The position numbers were made by a program, and so were the translations under genes. The notes beneath the pieces are model-generated. The model did no database searches. It was not told the origin of the DNA and was given only the letters and a program-made list of their open reading frames with translations. A DNA stretch of 64,000 bases from Lota lota. Lineage: Eukaryota > Chordata > Actinopteri > Gadiformes > Lotidae. The stretch covers positions 3,614,001 through 3,678,000 of the forward strand of contig JACYXH010000363.1 of NCBI GenBank assembly GCA_026745465.1, written 5' to 3'. Positions 14,101 to 31,780 of the stretch are shown here, in pieces (the stretch's first letter is position 1; the number at the start of each line of letters is the position of its first letter).

Positions 14101-16564
14101 GGGCACCCTGGCACAAAGAAGAAAGAGGAGGATATGAGACATGAGGACAGTCCACCATAAGATTGTGGGAGCTATGGCAAGCTCAAAGTATTCCTTGCTT
14201 GGGCTTCTCATATTGTTAATATTGAAATCATTGACCTTTAATAATAATACCTTTGGATAAATATGCAAAGATATCAAATATCTTACTGACACAATATGAC
14301 TGTCTGCGACTGAAAGCATGAATATTCTGCTGAAAAGGCAACAACCCAAATTGTAATAAACAAAACAAAACAAATATGGTTTTAAAACCAGTAAATTCAT
14401 GGAAATGCACAAACAATCCATGAAATAAGCAAAAACAAAGGGTGTTGGAAGTGAATGGACAATCTATTTACTTTACCATCCGAGCTACTGTTCATGTAGA
14501 AGAGTAAATCCCGGGCAAAGCCATTATGTAATCAATAACTTGAGCTTTTCAAACTACTTTACAACAAAGCTAAATAACATTAAAATAACAATTTCCATCA
14601 AAAACCTACGGTCTCAAAGACGGCATACTCTGCACTGTAGCTCTCGCCGGGTACCACCCCAGCCCCTCCCACCAGGCCTGCTGCCAGGTTGTCAATGATG
14701 TTACCGTACAGGTTGGGCATCACCAGAACATCAAACTGGTAGGGGTTCTGCACCAGCTGCAAAACAAAACAACCCCCCAAATGTCACATTTTAGTATTTT
14801 AGTCCAATCTGACTACAATATGAGTTGACAATAATGTTTTATTTTATTTTTACAAATACTGAGACTCATGAGGAGAAATCCTTACTTCATCTATAAAGGA
14901 ATGCATGATCAATATTGTATCAATAATGTATATCATAAAAAATTTAGCGTGGTTTTAATTAGGGACAGACTTGTAACCAGATGTAGTGCTAAACATACCT
15001 GCATGCAACAGTTGTCAATGATGATGGTCTCATATTTGATTTTAGGATACAGTTCTGCAATTTCAGCACAGCACTGCAGAAAAAGGCCATCAGCTAATTT
15101 CCTGAAATGAAATTGTGTATGCATGACTTTAAATGTACTACAAGTTTGTTCAAAGATGACTTGCTAATCATGGAAATGTGAATTAAATTAAAATGATAGA
15201 CTTGCATGATGTTGGCCTTGTGCACAGCGGTAACCTTGCTCCTTCCCTTCTTGGTGGCGTAGTCAAACGCAAACTTAGCGATCCGCCGAGACTTCTCTCT
15301 GGTGATAATCTTCAGACACTCAATAACACCGGTGACACTCTAAATAGTAAAAACAGAAGACAATTCTTTCCTTGGTTAAGGATTGATGAATGGAATCACA
15401 TTTGCAAAGATAAATGCCAGCTCTCTTCTATTGGTCAGCTCGTCTACCTCATGTTCCAGGGAGCTGTATTCCCCCTCCGTCTGCTCACGGATAATAACTA
15501 GGTCCAGGTTGTTGTGGCGCGTGTTGTAGCCTGGCAAGCTGTTCACATGCACGACATTGGCGAATAGGTCCAATTTACGACTGGACGTGGACAGAGGGGA
15601 GAGTTAACGGAACAGAACAAACCAACAAGACATCCAGACGGCATTAGCATAATCCCTCCCATCCACAACATAAGGCTACATTACCGTAGTCTCATCTCGT
15701 ATGAAGCAAGTTCTCCTTTGTACTCCATTGGTGTGTGAATTTTGCCTAGGAATACACAAAAAGGACCAGTGAACATTTCATTAAAAGTGCAGGTAAACAT
15801 GTGGCTTTGACAAGGTGACACACTAAATACTATGGTCTAGTACAGAGAATAACTCCTGACTCTTTGGGTGCCAATAGGTTGAGGGAATTATAGGAATTTA
15901 ATATAAATCAAATAGGAGTACATTTGATTAATACTTTCTAAACATGAGAGTAAGAGGGCAAAAAACCACAAGGTACCTTTCATGGCCACCTTGTTGGTCT
16001 TCATGGAGGTCAACACTTGCTCAAGCTTCTCCTCGCTGGCCATGTTCTGTACTTCACTCAGATGGAACTCCTCAAATTCCACTGGAACGTCTCCTGCCTG
16101 AGGATTGAGATTTGGTCAATTTTATTACAGTAACTTAAAATCAACTTATTTGAATACCCAATCTAAACATCATCTTCCTCAACAAATAGGGAAAATATCT
16201 GACTGATGACATTTTTCATGTCATCATCTTGTTATACAGCCATTGGTGTCTGGTGTTTGTAGAAATTCAGGCGATGAAAATAATACCTTAAACACTTCTT
16301 TGACGGCAGTCATCAGCTCAGGCCCCACACCGTCACCTGGCACCATGGTGACCTTGAAGGTGGCATCAGCCCGGGCAGGGGATGTTTCTGGGGCACAAAG
16401 ACCTGCAGATACACTGAGAGGTCTCAGGGGCATCTGCTGCCACCTGGGGCCACCCAGACCCTGATGACAACAAACAGGAGGACAAAGTCATTGTCATGCA
16501 AATCTGAGTATTTAGCATCTATCAAGTATAATACGTATATATTTAAGTGGTATGTTCATTTTCC

Positions 16565-16643
<79 letters not shown>

Positions 16644-17166
16644 CTCAATGCTGATATAAAGCATCTCGATTGTGCAGCCAACTTGATGCCACCATTAAAT
16701 CAACGTGGATGTCACAGTAGTTAACTTGCTGTTTAAAACCAAGACGTGTCAAAATGACGGTGGTTAGTCGGATAAACATGATAGTTCGGTAATTTTGCGT
16801 CCACTGACTTCAGCAAAACGACAACTAGATAATTAGCCGATGAATAGCTATAACGTTATACGAAACAAACACAATTCCGGGGAAATAGGGTTAATTTGTT
16901 TACGGTCATTCCCATCACTTTTGACAGGCTGTTCATTTCTCCCCCTTCAAGAAGCAATTGTATGCTAGGGGCTCAGGAGTTAAACACACTCGTGTATCCT
17001 GCATTTTTCTTCTATATTTACCAGTATCGTCCTGCTTTAAATTACAATGTTAATGACGGTTACAGATTAAATTCAGATGTCTTTACAACATAGATCATGC
17101 GTGTAAGCATCATGAAACACTCACCTTGACCAATGTTAACAAACTACTTCTCAAGGCGGCGGCCAT
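11170..17166 (-). CDS. idh3b: Isocitrate dehydrogenase [NAD] subunit beta, mitochondrial
   Basis: Beta subunit of the mitochondrial NAD-dependent isocitrate dehydrogenase, the TCA-cycle enzyme that oxidises isocitrate to 2-oxoglutarate as an alpha2-beta-gamma assembly. Coding exons (minus strand): 17166-17125, 16460-16287, 16097-15977, 15745-15685, 15580-15448, 15339-15206, 15101-14999, 14756-14610, 14107-14013, 13841-13781 and 11247-11170; 1149 nt, 382 aa (human about 385). Exon 1 ([14 protein letters not shown]) begins a basic mitochondrial presequence. Family motifs seen: GDGVGPELM (about residue 56), [38 protein letters not shown], and the dehydrogenase signature [19 protein letters not shown] (about 271). 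The start is fixed by the family N-terminus and a YY1-like ATGGCCGCC context. All phases close. Intron 6 has a GC donor. An alternative last exon is listed separately. The call is very secure. Confidence 0.97.
11275..11295. repeat. Short (CA)n tract
   Basis: About ten CA units leading into CGCGCG, just inside the idh3b terminal intron. Confidence 0.85.
11670..11797. repeat. Three-copy tandem repeat, 51-bp unit with one 27-bp short copy
   Basis: Units start at 11670, 11721 and 11748 with the core CCCAACTATAACGTTCAGAG. The first and third copies also carry the GAGCAGATTTCTCAAGCCAA half; the middle copy lacks it. The copies are nearly identical, so the expansion is recent. It lies 3' of the alternative idh3b last exon, so it would be in that isoform's 3' UTR. 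Confidence 0.9.
11902..12036 (-). CDS. idh3b: Alternative terminal exon of idh3b
   Basis: Preceded by a good acceptor (gctgccccag) and in the same phase (0) as the distal last exon. It encodes [20 protein letters not shown] and then 24 more residues before TGA, 44 in all. The distal exon encodes [20 protein letters not shown] plus five residues. The shared V-R-T-x-D-L-G-G-Y start and the divergent tails show two homologous, mutually exclusive last exons. Mammalian IDH3B also has C-terminal isoforms; whether they use the same exon pair needs alignment. The reading frame and splice site are seen directly; use in mRNA is inferred. Confidence 0.75.
   Translation of the reverse strand: MRTRDLGGYCTTGDFVHAVVDNLRFRPEMLHTRCALTPLFMLNI
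12037..13780 (-). other. idh3b: idh3b intron between exon 10 and the alternative last exon
   Basis: AT-rich intron. Apart from the GAA tract at 13551-13580 I see no exon or recognisable element in it. Confidence 0.6.
13551..13580. repeat. (GAA)10 microsatellite
   Basis: Ten GAA units followed by imperfect purine repeats to about 13610, in the last large intron of idh3b. On the transcribed strand it is TTC, which can act as a polypyrimidine tract. Confidence 0.9.
15102..15205 (-). other. idh3b: GC-AG intron 6 of idh3b
   Basis: Codon phase and protein homology place the donor at AT|GCAAGT and the acceptor at tttcag|GAAATT, joining ATC-ATG-AAA-TTA (I-M-K-L, as in the family sequence ANIMKLGDG). 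The donor matches the strong GC-type consensus GCAAGT. The nearby GT two bases further (gtctat) would break the frame. Confidence 0.85.
16567..16642. repeat. (GT)38 microsatellite in idh3b intron 1
   Basis: A pure GT tract 5' of idh3b exon 2 in transcript orientation (CA on the coding strand). Confidence 0.97.
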
Positions 17167-18168
17167 TGTTACGGATAAATGCAGCAAGTGAAGGTGACGT
17201 GAGAAGTGTCTTCTTCGTTGGTGTATAACTCGAAAATGGCAGTTAACATCCTACTATATCACCAGCGGCATATAGTGGAATGCATTGGTAATGCACTAGG
17301 GGTGCTTATTAAAAAAGAAAAACGGAAAAGTTTGGAGTGAGATTACTTGATTTGTGTTGGGAGCGTAGCGACCCAACATTTAGCAAAATGCGGCGACCCT
17401 TCACCCCACACAATTATTATTGAAACTTTAAAAACTATTTCCAGCAATTTTACATTTTGTTCATAATTGATTAGTACAAATTTGCAAAATCCATTTGTGG
17501 ATGTGTGGCTCTGTAAAATAGGTAAATATCTGGAACTAATGTTAAAGTTGTAGCCGGGAAACAGAAAGTCACCCAGACCATTACTACAACTGTTCGTGTT
17601 GTTTATCACATGATATGGTCGTGTACTAAATATGATACAATATGATCTGACTAAAATACAAAGCGTCTGGATTTAAATAAGGACAATAAAGGGACATCGT
17701 CGATTTACTAATTTCTTATAATGGCCCATACGAGACAAGGGGACACCTAACACATTGAAGTCCTTCTCTGTAACAGAAGAACGTTGGCTAAATCGCACTG
17801 AGCTTATCAGGGATTTCCCCATATCCATCCTATTCCTAGGCAGGATGACAGTGATGCTGTGTGTGTCCATGTATGGCTATTATGCACAGTTGGACATCAC
17901 CGTGGTTAAAATAGAGACATATGAGAGAAACAACTCGTTCTGATAGATTATTTACCATATCCTGTATATTTAATGCGCGTAGTCATCCCCTCACCACCAG
18001 GCAGCTGACAGCTGCCGCGTAGGAGCCGAGTTGACTATATATGGTCATAGACAGGCATTCCGAGAGCTGCCCTCACTTCCGTGTTTGTATGATCAGAGTC
18101 TGTCTGTAGCCGGGGTGTGTGCACTGGTTCATTCATTTGGAGGCGTTAACAAAAAATCTATCGTGAAA
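17167..18168. promoter_or_regulatory. Head-to-head promoter interval of idh3b and wdr1
   Basis: The two start codons are 1002 bp apart on opposite strands, so both 5' UTRs and promoters must lie here or share it. Near idh3b: TGACGTGA (17195-17202), a CRE/ATF-like site, and a YY1-like context over the start codon. Near wdr1: CTATATATGG (18035-18044), a CArG-like and TATA-like element one base from the CC(A/T)6GG consensus, and CACTTCCG (18074-18081), an ETS/GABP-type site. The two ends look distinct, suggesting two separate core promoters. Factor binding is inferred from motif match only. Confidence 0.5.
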
Positions 18169-24653
<6,485 letters not shown>

Positions 24654-25440
24654 GCAACACACACACACTCGCAGACCCCTTTTTAGAACTCACAACTTTA
24701 TGTCTAATACAATATTTTTTCAGTATCAATATAATGATTTGTCTCTGTCTGCGAACACCTCCTGAATGGCCATTATTGTTGGGGGGGGGGGGGGGTTTAA
24801 TTGGTAAAAATGATAAGCTCCCATTAATGAAATGGCTAAGTTGTGACCTGTACAACACCAGGTAAACATAGAGTGAGGGGTAAGCACTTTGTGAATAAAG
24901 CTCTTTCTGTGGCTTCATGGAACTGGGGAACGTGTACGCACAACATTCCGTTGGCCAGCCCTTCTCTTAGTTCAAGCTAAAATGAATTTGCCTTTTTGGG
25001 CACAGCGCAGTCGAAAGATATTTTTTGGGTTAAATCTGGTTTAAGAATAACATCTTGGTTACATTCCTGAAATGTACAAAAAGGTGTCCCTAACTATGTT
25101 TGCCTGTGAATTACCGTTACCTGCAGGTGTAGTGGGGGGGGGGGGGGGGGGTCGTCGTCTTATTTTGCCTGTTTTCCATTTTCTTTTTCTTCTTTGGAGC
25201 GATACTGTCTCTCATCTGGTGTGCTTTTTGAAAGACTAGGGGTGCAGTAATAGGAATAAATAAACATGAAACAATTATGTCAAATTGAAATGCTTGTCTA
25301 TTTAATGGAACTCTTGAATTGTTGCTAACCGTTTTTTAATTCTGTTTGTTTGGGCCCAATATTTTCATCTTGCCTTGATAATGTATCACCTTCCGTAGAG
25401 GTGTAAATGGTTCATAATAAATAAAATAAAATTGATGCAT
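24654..25440 (+). other. wdr1: wdr1 3' UTR with several polyadenylation signals
   Basis: AATAAA occurs at 24894-24899, around 25254-25263 and around 25417-25432, so alternative 3' ends are possible. Two long G-runs (24781-24796 and 25134-25151) could form G-quadruplexes in the mRNA. The true end is not determinable from sequence alone. Confidence 0.6.
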
Positions 25441-27630
25441 TTGCTTCCATATACACCTGCCGTTCTTTTACTTTTCATGAAGCATAATACAATATCGCAA
25501 TATGTATAAATGATATATATTTAATGAAAGAACACATTCATCAAATCGAATAATCAATTGGAGTATGCTAAGGATAGAATACATTATCAGACTAAACGTT
25601 CTGATACCTTCTGCTCAATAGGTGACCGTAGACTAACAATTGGGTTTGAATGGACTGATGTCTATACATGCAGCATTCATATATGTATGTATGTGTGTTT
25701 ATATGGTTGTATATGCTTGCCTGTATAAATGGGAAAGAATATCAACTTATAGGGCCTACTGTAATGAGACTTTCTGTTCAAGCCTTCCTCTATTATTCCG
25801 CAGCGCAAGGAATGTTCTGTATTTTTGAACAACTTCAACTATTCAAACAATTATAAGTACTTACTATGAGTACTGTCCTGGCAAGAACAATCCTGGTGTT
25901 GCTGTGGTGAATAGTGTTTGTTAGATAGTTATAAATAGGCTTGAGTCGCTCAGCGAAGTTCTGCCCATTGGCCGGCCGGCCCCCTATGCCCAGCATAAGT
26001 CGCAGAGTAGAGTCGTATTATTATGTCCGTCTCCACTCCTCGTGTGATAATACATGACTATAGGCTTGCTATTAGTGTGGTATGTAGACAAAGTGTGCAA
26101 AACATTCTGGAATGTGACGGTCTTGAGTGACAGTTTGGTAAGTTGAATTTAACACTAGCTGTTTTGTTAATACGTTTACAATGGTTGTACGAAGGTTTTG
26201 TTATACTGCTCATTCTGAACTAGCTTGCTCTGTTACAAGCCACCCAGCTGATGATGCCAACTCTATGAAGTTATGCTTCTGACCCAATGTCCAAGTTAAT
26301 GTTTAACGCAGTTGATATCAGACAGCCTGTTACTCATTCCACTTGAAGGAAGCATTTCCAGTTCAGTAGAGCTCAAGCATTAGGACATGCTGTGTCTGGT
26401 GAGAGAGAATCTCATTGAGACATTCATTGGTTTCGGTTTGCAAAGTGAATGTATTTCCGGGTAACGTTGGTACAGTGACTATAGCTCTGACACCACCCCG
26501 CAGGTGTTTTCGCAACATTGTTTAACACTGCATTTTTATGATTGTACGTACATATCCCATTTGTTTTCCTGTTGGTTCCCTCTCATAACGTGTCTCTCCG
26601 GTCCAACCCCCCCTTGAAAAGCAGTGCACAAATGTTTATGCGGAAACGGTGAAAAGAAGCCAGCCTCCTCTAGCGTGGGTCAGATTACCCACATGGCTTT
26701 CATTACCGGAACATATGTCTTTTCATCCAGGAGAATCCTGGTCCCAAGACCCGCTGAGCCGCTGTCCTCTCCACCAGGAGACCACGTGCCACGACCGACC
26801 CACACACTCCCACACACACTCAAGGTATGACAGCAAAACCACCGCCTTCATTTTTTTAAGTCAATGGGTTCTTTTTTGTGTGTTTTCTTCTCTCAAATGT
26901 CATTATATGTGGCTCACATGTCCGCACTGTGGATAGCTGCCAAGCAGTAATTGAAACAATATGATCCCTCTAATAAGTTTACTTGAATAATGCAGTCATT
27001 GATTGGAAAGCAAGCTGACCCTCCCCTTTTGCCCCCAACAATCATACAAGAATTCATACAAGAAACCAGAAAACTATTTTAGGATATTCCTTTATTCCTA
27101 AGGCTATTAAATATGCAATGCATCGTAGTACAGTGTGATAACCTAGGTTGTGTTTGAGACCTGGAACATTAGTGCTTTGTGGGAGTATACTTCTGCGGCT
27201 ATAACTCTTTCTGGACCTGCGCATGTGTGCTACTGTAGTGGGGGTGGGTTTTATGCATACCGGTTGTCAAGTAATGCAACTGAAAACTGTCGTGGATTAA
27301 CTGGAGGGGTACTCCTAACTGGGGAATTCCAAAGCAGTGAAGCAGTTTGGCAAACGGAAAAGAGAATTGTTGGTGATTATGTCCTTGTAGCTTTTTGGCA
27401 CTTTTAGGTCATGCACATTATTGAAAGTAGTATTATTACTATTATAAGCATATTAAACAATTAAATATGTATATTATTAAACCATTAGAGCAGTCCTGGC
27501 AGTTCACTTATTTACAAATTGTGTTTATTTTTTAAATGGATCATGCAGGTACACGGTTTATTTAATGTCCATTGTTTATGGAACATCTGTTGTTATAACA
27601 GTATTAATGACATAGATCCACTACTGGCAC

Positions 27631-27653
27631 CAGAGAGAGAGAGAGAGAGAGAG
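27631..27653. repeat. (GA)n microsatellite
   Basis: About eleven GA units. Confidence 0.9.
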
Positions 27654-28019
27654 GGAGAGGCGGTGTGGCAATATTTATACACTCTCCCATTTCCCCCCTG
27701 TTATTTCAGATATAGCTAAGATAGAGTAATCTTTACCCAAGCAAGACACAAGCAACGTCTGTCACAACTTCATGATGTGATTATGTGATGAGAAACATCA
27801 GATAATCTAGGTAAACATCAAGTGTAGTCCTGTACCCAATGTCCTTGACACGTTGTCAAAAAGTTATACACGGAACAGTGACTTCAAGATTAAATGGCTA
27901 AAATAGGGATTTTATCAATGAGATACATCTTGAGAGGATCGTTGGCCTTTGCATCTTTTCCGATTAATGAATTATAAAAAGGAGGTACATTCTTTTATTA
28001 GGTTTCAGTTAGGTTTCAA

Positions 28020-28072
28020 TTGAGTGTTCACAGGTCTGAAAAGCACTATATAAATGCAGTCCATTTACCATT
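28020..28072 (+). repeat. Interspersed-repeat tail remnant
   Basis: The string AAAGCACTATATAAATGCAG followed by TCCATTTACCATTG resembles the common fish repeat end AAAGCGCTATATAAAT. It is too short to name. Confidence 0.4.
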
Positions 28073-30349
28073 GTACATTAAGGCATTATCTCATTGAGAT
28101 TGTCATAGCTATGGTTGCATAGCTTTAACTTATTGATTTGCTGGGAACAGTTTGACTTTGATGTCTACCTATTGGCTATCAAGCACTACAGATGCACACG
28201 TGATGTAAGAGAAAACCTTGTACCTAGACTGTGTGTTTAAGTAGATGTCAAAATAGTCCAATGCAGTGCCAGTATTCATTTCGGTAGCTGTTGGATGTAC
28301 AGGATTTGGTGGGGGTGAGTTGGATTGCATTTTTGTTTAAAGGGAATGTTTAAGGACTTACATAAAGAATATTGAGAGTGTTACATTTGTCAGAGACAGA
28401 GACAATGAAAAGTGATGAACTTGTAGAGTTAGGAAGTTATGAAATAGGGAGAGTTGTTTGACAGAAATGTGCTTGTCTGTCTTTGCCACCTCTTTCAAAC
28501 GCAAAACAATGTTGAATGTATTTTCAAAAAAAATACAATCAACTGTAACATTTTATGTTATCCTCCCCAAAAATGCTTGAGCATTGTCATAGCTTTAGAA
28601 GTGCACATTGCATTTGTTTAACCACACTACTTTAGTCCGTAAATCTTCTGGAATAATGCAATGCTGTTAACACCTCGGTTTGAGACTGCAGTGCCAGATT
28701 AACATAGGAATAGTAGATCCACTTTCATCTCATTATTTTTTCCAAGTGGAGCTTGCACTTTTGTAACTTGCTTCTAATCTTTTTATTTACATCCACCCAC
28801 AATATGGGTTCATGTATATATTGTTTTCATTATACATCACAATAGTGAGATTACATAGTAACCCTGGTAACTCTGGATGTTGACTCAAAATGAACACCTT
28901 AACCATAGTATTACAATGCTATACAAATGTCATATGGTTTGTACAACACACACCAAAGTGTTACTAACTGCTACAATTCACCGTCCTTAATAAACAACAG
29001 TAACCCATTATTTAATCTTCAGGGCTTTATGCTCAGCAGAAAGTCATTAAAGACATTCCACAGTGCTATTTTATCTTTACAATATAACTTTACAATATAA
29101 CCACTGGCAACCAGTAAGTGTGTGTTTTCTTAACTGCGTGAATCATTATTAATTTATCATTATTTGTCTATGTCGTAGAGTAATGTTATCTTGGATCCAA
29201 TTGAGGTTCAAGCAAGGCGTTGGAGTTGCATTAAGATATTTATTAACAGACACTGCAGCACTGACATACAAAAATGATGACAGGTACTAAGATAAAACAA
29301 ATAGATGACCTAGCTAATCAGCTCATATTAGCATAGCGTAGTATCACTGTCCTCACTCTTTTACCTGAGTCAACTGTGATTCAACCATCACCAACCGTCA
29401 CCCAGAAGCCATCCAGGCTTAAATAGCATAACCGTTAGCTCCACCTCTAAGCCAAACCCAGTAAATATAAATCAATTAAACCCACATACCAAGCTTAACC
29501 AGCCAAAACACAAAACAAAGGTGTATTATCCTCCCATAACATAACACCAACACAGCGCAACTTCATTCATATATTTGACACGCATATAATAGGTATTTTA
29601 CGAACACCTTAAAATACCCCTCTCCCTTTAACGCAATGGCATATCCCGGCACGATTCTGTGACAGGAAACACAGGAAATGAATTCAGACTGGCTATATAA
29701 CGGGGGAGAACTGCGGTAGGTGAATGAATGACTATTTAGATTATGAGTGACTGTTATGGCTTGGTATGTATGAGTATAATGCTAGCAATGTACAGATAAG
29801 ATCACATATGTAACGAAAGTCCTAAACAATGCAACTACTGAAACTAAATGTGCCCGCAAACAATAAACAGTGAGCAGAGCGATTAAATGACTTGTGTGAT
29901 TCTTAATTGGTTGTGACTATACGCTTGGGCTTGGTAATTGTCTACTAAACTTGGTAGAGATAATCGTGACGATATGTGGTTTGATACTCTTGTTTTAAAC
30001 ATTGTATGGGTAATGTTTGGCTGTCACTGATCAATCCTCCAATTGCAAACCTAATGTCCGTTGAGTCTGGCAAGCTGTTATGCGGATTTCGCAGCCATCG
30101 CGTGTAATGTTGTGGAAACTCTTCAATAAAGAGAAAAGACATGGGTTGCCTTTGTTACCTTTGTATTGCAATACGGAAGGAACATATTCACAAACTAATG
30201 AGAAGTGTCTCTGAGATTCGGAGTGTAGTAGTTGTACGGTTGGTTAGGGATTTGTGATTTGTTTTACACAGGTCGACATCACTATTTGTCCATTTTGTGT
30301 TCTCTTCACAAGTCAATTGTAATCAGGAACTAAACCCGATAAACTCTCA

Positions 30350-31015
30350 TTAGGCGAGTGCAGCAGGCAGTGCTCGCCTATTATTAGTCTTAGGCTTTAT
30401 TATTCTTTCTTTATTCTCTGCAAACTTTGGGACATATCTCCTCCCACAGTTTTGAGACTCCATTCCAATTTTAAAATGTTCATCTTTGATTGGAATTATG
30501 CGCTATTATTCATATTTCTGAAATATGTTATACTTATACTAAATATTTTACTTTTAAAATATTATATTTTATAATTGGAGTAAATGTGCCGACTTTCTGT
30601 GAGACTTCAACTACCTCAGACTTCCGAACTCTGTAACTTTTTTACCTTTACACATGATCAATGATTTTTATCTTTATAGTTATCAAAAAAGATTTTTAAA
30701 ATATATTTTATACTTACGCTTTGTATATTTTCGCTTTGTCTCATTGACTTCCGTAGAGCCCTTCTAAGAGGGTGTGACGTCACCCTTGCTCTAGCCAAAG
30801 CTAGCTTGAACAAAAGCTAAACATTTCAAACACGTGGAGCCTAACAATTTCAATATTTCACCTAGAAACACAATTTAAAGCTTAAAATGTTAAGGTGGTT
30901 CTTGTTTCACTGGCGTTAAAATGATTAATAGTTTGGAAATGTACTTGTTGAGCATCGGGCGTGTGTGTGATGACCCCCATTTATATTACAATGGAGCCGC
31001 CTTTCTTGACAACAG
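30350..31015. repeat. Possible interspersed repeat with CRE palindrome
   Basis: Starts near a short hairpin (AGGCGAG...CTCGCCT at about 30354-30382) and continues as AT-rich sequence with phrases typical of dispersed fish repeats. It includes a perfect TGACGTCA at 30775-30782 inside a longer imperfect palindrome. I could not find a matching right end, so the limits and class are uncertain. Confidence 0.35.
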
Positions 31016-31419
31016 TCTAGTCTTTTACAAAAAAAATTATCTTGCGAAATAACTCACATTCTTGAAGGGACAGACACATGTTGGACATACACGTGTACGC
31101 TTTTTTTTTTTTTTACTGAACATGACCATGTCCAATTTATAGTATTCCAAGTTATAGGGTTTATGAATGAGGTTATGGTTTGATGCCAGGTTCTTCATAC
31201 ATGGCTGGTTGTCTGCTTCCAGTAGAAGCACACAATGATGTAGGCTATGTTTCTAAATGCTACCTAAAAAACTATATTTTTCATGCCATGCTATCTCCAC
31301 AAACAATATGTCATATGAAAGCTGAGACTCCACAGAGTCCAACAGAATAAGCTTTATCATTCTGTGACCTTAACTCGATTAACAAGATGTGAAAGAACCA
31401 CACATTATGTGTTACATTT

Positions 31420-31773
31420 TGTTATTATCATACTAATACTATATTACTCATACTGTATCATACTAATACGACTTATTATACCAGTACTACTATGTATAGT
31501 ACTAATACTGTATCATACAAATACTACTTAACTTACCAGTAATACTTATCATTCTTCTTCTACTACTGGTACTAGTCATACTAATATTACTTCTACTACT
31601 ATCACTTCTACTTATCATACTAATACTACTTGTAAGGTATACTAATACTATTTATCATACTAGTACTACTTCTACTACTTACCATACTTCTACTTCTTAT
31701 AAGTTATCATACCATTACAACTATGTATCATACTAGTACTACATCTACTATTTATCAGTCCACTTCTACTGCT
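31420..31773. repeat. Degenerate TACTAATACTAC-type tandem repeat
   Basis: Imperfect repetition of CATACTAATACTACTT and shorter TACTAC blocks. It resumes at 33027-33115 on the other side of the transposon-like element, so the element inserted into it. Confidence 0.75.
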
Positions 31774-31780
31774 GGTAGGG

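Larger units (their letters stand above)
25441..31400. other. Intergenic stretch between wdr1 and slc2a9
   Basis: No coding exon recognised. It contains short repeat remnants (28020-28070, 30350-31010) and a GA tract at 27631-27653. A segment at about 26600-26824 ends in AAG|gtatga and could be a noncoding first exon of slc2a9, but nothing proves it. Confidence 0.45.

Noticed and set aside
26600..26824. Noncoding first exon of slc2a9 ending AAG|gtatga
   Set aside because: A single plausible donor is not enough; no acceptor partner or promoter could be fixed.
29160..29640. Possible LTR or retroelement fragment
   Set aside because: Some repeat-like wording but no paired ends, primer site or coding remnant found.
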